From Anaerolineaceae bacterium (GTDB lineage: Bacteria > Chloroflexota > Anaerolineae > Aggregatilineales > Phototrophicaceae): a stretch of DNA of 64,000 nt. The DNA lies in NCBI GenBank assembly GCA_020634115.1, contig JACKCH010000014.1:215683-279682 (forward strand). The letters are read 5' to 3'. The translations under genes and the position numbers were made by a program. Below, in pieces: positions 62,101 through 64,000 of the stretch; the first letter of the stretch is position 1; the number at the start of each line of letters is the position of its first letter. The notes under the pieces were generated by a model. That model saw nothing but the letters and a program-made list of their open reading frames with translations, was not told where the DNA came from and searched no databases.

Positions 62101-62406
62101 GCGCTCAAATATTCGCCTGACAGTAAACAGATTGAGGTTAGTCTGAGTCATGACGAAGATCAGATCACATTACAGGTGCAGGACGAGGGCATCGGCATCC
62201 CAGAGGACGACTTGAAACATCTGTTTGAGCCGTTTCACCGAGCGAGGAATGTCGGCACAATTTCCGGCACTGGTCTCGGGTTGAGCATCGCTAAACAGGC
62301 GGTGGAATTGCATCAGGGAATCATCAATACCATAAGCCAGGTGGATGAGGGAACCACATTTATTGTCATTTTCCCGAAAGGAACTCACCAGGAGTCGTCC
62401 GAATGA
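56134..62406 (+). CDS. Giant multi-PAS sensor histidine kinase
   Basis: A 2090-residue cytoplasmic kinase without membrane helices. About 13 PAS/PAC units can be counted by their closing D-I-T-E-R-K-type motifs at residues near 124, 246, 364, 489, 633, 753, 884, 1012, 1148, 1275, 1409, 1711 and 1837. A GAF domain lies at about 1440-1585. Coiled-coil linkers join several units; one (SEEALRK, near 1018) is tandemly duplicated. The HisKA domain has SMASHEFRTPLAS with His1871. The HATPase has NLISNALKYSP and GTGLGLSIA. PAS units may bind ligands, flavin or haem, but none has a clear cofactor motif. ATGA overlap couples it to the next gene. Confidence 0.93.
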   Translation: MSKSSSSSPDHDILVEILDTMQDAILSFSLVDRRFIYASPSIEETLGYPLRNFGENLDFYTEIVHPDDLEPARKARETALLDGFAEFEHRVIWPNGQVRWLYHRAWVNYDEQRAPIRINEVLRDITERKQAESALKHQEENLSTLFHSIRDFLFVLDMQGNIREVNQPVIERIGYSRKELVNQPVLVVYPPERRTEAAQNVAEMLQGQRDYYAVPIQTKAGDLIPVETYITQGMWDGQPALFGVSKDISALKMSEEKFASAFHDSPVIMGLSALETGEYVEVNQAFCEKLGFTQQEVIGRQSVDVIRLDNQYRQRVITKLQSQGYVENEEATIYTKNGDPLAVILTAKILLLNNKRYNFTAAVDISDRKRIEAALRQSNSLFNSFMEHFSAGTFIQDSSGRIHYCNTWNARSFNMSPDEIAGKTPEEYTTPQMAQLIRDENRRLIESGQETMEFEYTGKRNGATHYWRIFKFLIPQESGLPLIGGIAINQTKEKQAEITLQTLNEQLEQHVAERTTELERAKDRIEAIFNHSADGILLLDVKRGIQQANYAFESLFQLSGDDYFGKRLRSYFHPDNRDSIGLAFEQVTATHETQQIEVRGRRKDGSHFDVEISIAPVNRSHQAVASLVCIIRDVSERKRMERELTEKYAELDRFFTVALDLLSIADTDGKFVKLNKTWETTLGYPIEQLEGRKFLDFVHPDDMEATLRALTELAEQKQVINFVNRYRTQDGRYRLIEWRSHPHGRLIYSAARDITERVRSEEELRHSEQRLKMTIDGTQAGTWEWFVQTGETTFNERWAGIAGYTLEELAPINIETWIKLTHPDDLKVSDQRLEKHFSRELDYYDCEVRMKHKDGHWVWVWDRGKVMEWTSEGKPLRMLGTHLDISAIKTAQQTIAEERNLLRAVIDTVPDFIYIRDREHRYNLCNLAYARFHGYADPTELNGKSVSDLFSPENAAKFQEENEQVIKTGHSLSDIEDDYTDSGGKHAWVLTNKVPVRNLEDEVTGVLCITHDVTRIKNSEEALRKSEEALRKSQNMLEIVLNTIPVRVFWKDKNLNYLGCNKLFAADVGLDNPKAIIGKQDTQLPWMAGHTEGFNTDDLAVISSGVPHLAYEEEMLIASGGQIHAQTSKLPLWDEDDNIIGVLGMYVDISERKQAEDALRKNAAEIEDLYNNAPCGYHSVDATSLITRMNDTELKWLGYTNEEVVGKLRFKDIITPDCMQRFAENFPLFKERGWMNDIEFELIRKDGSIMQVLLSATALYDEDGSFIASRSTAFDITDRKQAEIALRESEERYRTTISAMSEGIVMYDASGAIQVYNAAAESILGLTKDQMMGRTSVDPRWQAVHKDNSPFLDETHPAMVTLRTGEPQYNVTMGVHKPTGELAWISINSQAVIEAGGTQPSAVVATFKDITEQRLAEEMIRKQQEEERQMQAYLKALHEISIHLTRVETLDEFYRSVIQEGLAHFGFERMGLLLYDTKTREAVGTYGTDPQGNLVDEHHQRFNAAGLTGILRRAMDRRERFAFDEKVMLYSDFKPIGTGQNAAATLWNGEALGWLAIDNAIQQHPISKTQLDVLALYAMTVGSLLARKRAEFALRESEQRYRLLAENVKDVIVKQTIDTTITFITPSSYSLAGYQPEELIGRSGLLLVHPDDQPVSQRIAVEAIESGKAFFSVTERLLHKDGHYIWIEATYTIVYDPVTRAPHELIGLAHDITERRAAEEALRKSEEKFRLFIEAAPLACVISDSTGKITLINSEAEKLFGYERQELIGQTIEFLVPETIRGDHRQRRHEFQSSKEHQMDALELSVQRKDGSIFPADIQLTYIDVDSSQMAMSFVMDITERKRVETVLKQALLQEKELGDLKTRFVSMASHEFRTPLASILATTETLTIYRERMDQDQIDARLDKIRQHVAYMKGIMEEVLQLARIQARRVEFQPEPGDIHLLCHEIIEEFESQIPYHNRIRYTCITPPVTTDFDVRLMRQIISNLISNALKYSPDSKQIEVSLSHDEDQITLQVQDEGIGIPEDDLKHLFEPFHRARNVGTISGTGLGLSIAKQAVELHQGIINTISQVDEGTTFIVIFPKGTHQESSE

Positions 62407-63542
62407 CCAGGATACTCGTGATTGAAGACGAAGCGCCGATTCGGGACGAAGTCGTGGATTGGCTGCTATTTGAAGGCTATGATGTTCGGGGAGTCGGAAA
62501 TGGTCGCCTGGGTATAGAAGCCATCTACCAGGAATCGCCTGACCTGATTATCTGTGATATTGCCATGCCAGAAATGGATGGTCATCAGGTACTGCTTGAG
62601 ATTCGCTCGAATGTGAATTTCGCGCATATCCCGTTTATCTTCCTGACTGCGTCGGCAGATCGGGATTCGGTACGCAAAGGGATGAATCTGGGTGCGGATG
62701 ATTATCTGACCAAGCCATTCACCCACAGCGAGGTGATGAATGCAGTGCGCTCTCGCCTGGATCTGAAGCTTATTCAGGAGGCACAGTGGCAGAATCGTAT
62801 AGACATGCTAAACAGCGCCCTGATCGAAGAACACGAGAAAAATCGCCTCAAGACTCGCCTGGTCGCTATGTTCTCACACGATTTCCGCAATCCCCTGGCG
62901 CTCATCCTATCGTCTTCCAATATCATCCGCAACTATGAACAACGCATAACAACCGAACAGAAACACTACCATCTGGATCGTATTGATGGTTCGGTCACCT
63001 TCCTCGTCCAGATGCTTGATGAGATGCTCATGCTGGCGGAGCTAGAAAGCGGGAATTTGGCTTTTGCGCCAGAATCCCTGGATATTACAGACTTCATTGA
63101 AGGTATCGTCGAAGAATTCCGGCTGATTGACCAGCAGTCCCATAAAATCGTCTTTCAAAGTACCCTGAATCACCCAATGCAGGTTGATCCTAAGCTGCTA
63201 CGTCAGATCACGTCGAATTTATTGTCAAACGCACTGAAGTATTCACCGCCGGGGATGAATGTGACGGTCACCCTCATCGAAAAAGATGAGCATATCCGGC
63301 TTGTGGTCGCCGACCAGGGAATCGGCATTCCCAAAGATAGTCTGCCCCAATTGTTCGAGCCATTCTACCGGGCGAAGAATGCCAGGAACGCCAGTGGTAC
63401 CGGCCTGGGGCTGAGTATCGTCAGAGATTGTGTCACCCGTCACCAGGGCAAGATAGAAATTGAAAGTGAGATTGATAAAGGAACACGCTGCATTGTATGG
63501 CTACCCTGTTCGGTAAAGTCGAAGCTGGATGATATTCCTTAA
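62403..63542 (+). CDS. REC-histidine kinase hybrid
   Basis: A 379-residue protein. An N-terminal REC domain (about 1-120) has the acidic E8/D9, phospho-acceptor Asp52 (IICDIAMPEMDG), Thr81 region (FLTAS) and Lys103-type residue (LTKPF). A coiled-coil leads to a HisKA domain with AMFSHDFRNPLALI and His159, then a HATPase (LLSNALKYSP, DQGIGIP, GTGLGLSI). Its ATG overlaps the stop of the giant kinase (ATGA), so expression is coupled. The simplest pathway is phosphotransfer from the giant kinase to Asp52, then control of a second kinase step. The output regulator is not in the window. Confidence 0.92.
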   Translation: MTRILVIEDEAPIRDEVVDWLLFEGYDVRGVGNGRLGIEAIYQESPDLIICDIAMPEMDGHQVLLEIRSNVNFAHIPFIFLTASADRDSVRKGMNLGADDYLTKPFTHSEVMNAVRSRLDLKLIQEAQWQNRIDMLNSALIEEHEKNRLKTRLVAMFSHDFRNPLALILSSSNIIRNYEQRITTEQKHYHLDRIDGSVTFLVQMLDEMLMLAELESGNLAFAPESLDITDFIEGIVEEFRLIDQQSHKIVFQSTLNHPMQVDPKLLRQITSNLLSNALKYSPPGMNVTVTLIEKDEHIRLVVADQGIGIPKDSLPQLFEPFYRAKNARNASGTGLGLSIVRDCVTRHQGKIEIESEIDKGTRCIVWLPCSVKSKLDDIP

Positions 63543-63737
63543 AACCAGGTCATAAAACAGCACGACACGTAGGGGATAGAGAAACATAGTTCAGATCTTC
63601 GTGTTCACCAACCACAAAAGGGATATCAGCAAGCCGACATCTGCCACCAACACACCAACAGTACCTTCACTGGCTTTGAAAGGATGACATTTCCTGGATG
63701 CCCAGGCTATTCAACCGCAATCGACCACGGGAATCAA

Positions 63738-63763
63738 CATCGCCACCCGTAAGAGTGGCGATG
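63738..63763. terminator. Bidirectional terminator-like hairpin
   Basis: CATCGCCAC (63738-63746) and GTGGCGATG (63755-63763) form perfect 9-bp arms around 8 bases, followed by AGTGTTTTAGTTT. It lies 195 bp after the kinase stop, and 11 bp past the end of a minus-strand frame. The bases 63543-63737 hold nothing I can identify. Confidence 0.6.
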
Positions 63764-63774
63764 AGTGTTTTAGT

Positions 63775-63951
63775 TTATGAACGCGCCAGATGAAGCACGA
63801 AGTGCAAACAAATCAATTCCGTTGGGTAATTTAGGGCAGAATTGTCTAAGGATATCCAAGGCTTTTTCTGCGTTATCTAATTGTTCAATCAATTGAGTCT
63901 TGAAAACTACGACGGCAAAACAGACCACCGCTTCTGTCGTTGACACGCTTT
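63775..63951 (-). CDS. Possible small or truncated minus-strand gene end
   Basis: A frame of 58 codons read from GTG at 63951, encoding a sensible-looking C-terminus (KTQLIEQLDNAEKALDILRQ, then CPKLPNGIDLFALRASSGAF) directly before the hairpin. Upstream, another frame also reads plausibly (NLTRQRAIIKACQRQKRWSV) before stopping, so a frameshifted gene that continues beyond the window is possible. No family recognised and no ribosome binding site. Confidence 0.3.
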
Positions 63952-64000
63952 AATGATGGCTCTTTGTCGTGTTAAATTAGACGATTCTTGATTGCTAGGG

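Overview
The window looks like a chromosomal segment of a Chloroflexota bacterium, probably Anaerolineae-like. This is an inference from several signs: membrane-arm complex I genes with two nuoM copies, a b-delta fusion in the ATP synthase operon, secreted proteins with Pro/Thr-rich linkers, FemX/LCP/MurE wall genes, and many intergenic GC-rich palindromes ending in GTAGGGG/CCCCTAC. No rRNA, tRNA, CRISPR array or intact insertion sequence was seen.

Region 1-8 kb: a 5'-truncated protein with in-frame 36-bp repeats, a Roadblock-like domain and a catalytically dead IS200-transposase-like domain; a DUF1801 protein; then a tight operon of AtuA N-terminal and C-terminal proteins, a DUF2419/Qng1-like glycosylase, a PfkB kinase and an MFS transporter. 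The last three together look like a nucleoside (possibly queuosine) salvage set. A secreted two-repeat protein follows. Region 8-13 kb: an IclR regulator, an oligopeptide-type ABC transporter (binding protein and two permeases, no ATPase) and a small tatA. Region 13-16 kb: two minus-strand membrane receptors with the same Cys-rich plus dockerin-like C-terminus; one carries a cytoplasmic TIR domain. Region 16-32.6 kb: a histidine kinase/response regulator pair, DegV, an F420-type DUF385 protein, a VIT-VWA protein, a DCC protein, a TolB-like propeller, a lipoprotein, a metallopeptidase, an LCP protein, holB, an epoxide hydrolase-like protein, and two FemX paralogues separated by a PIN-type toxin-antitoxin pair.

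Region 32.6-45.8 kb is the energy core: nuoA-H-J-K-L-M-M-N, then atpI/Z-B-E and an atpF-H fusion. All are membrane-sector components; the catalytic peripheral subunits of both complexes are absent here. Region 46-56 kb: murE, a MocR-type regulator with a clear palindromic operator, a phosphorylase-like protein, a Trm9-like methyltransferase, and several uncharacterised or zinc-ribbon/HEAT proteins. Region 56-63.5 kb: a 2090-residue histidine kinase with about 13 PAS domains and one GAF, translationally coupled to a REC-histidine kinase. The final 460 bp hold a bidirectional terminator-like hairpin and a possible small or broken minus-strand gene.
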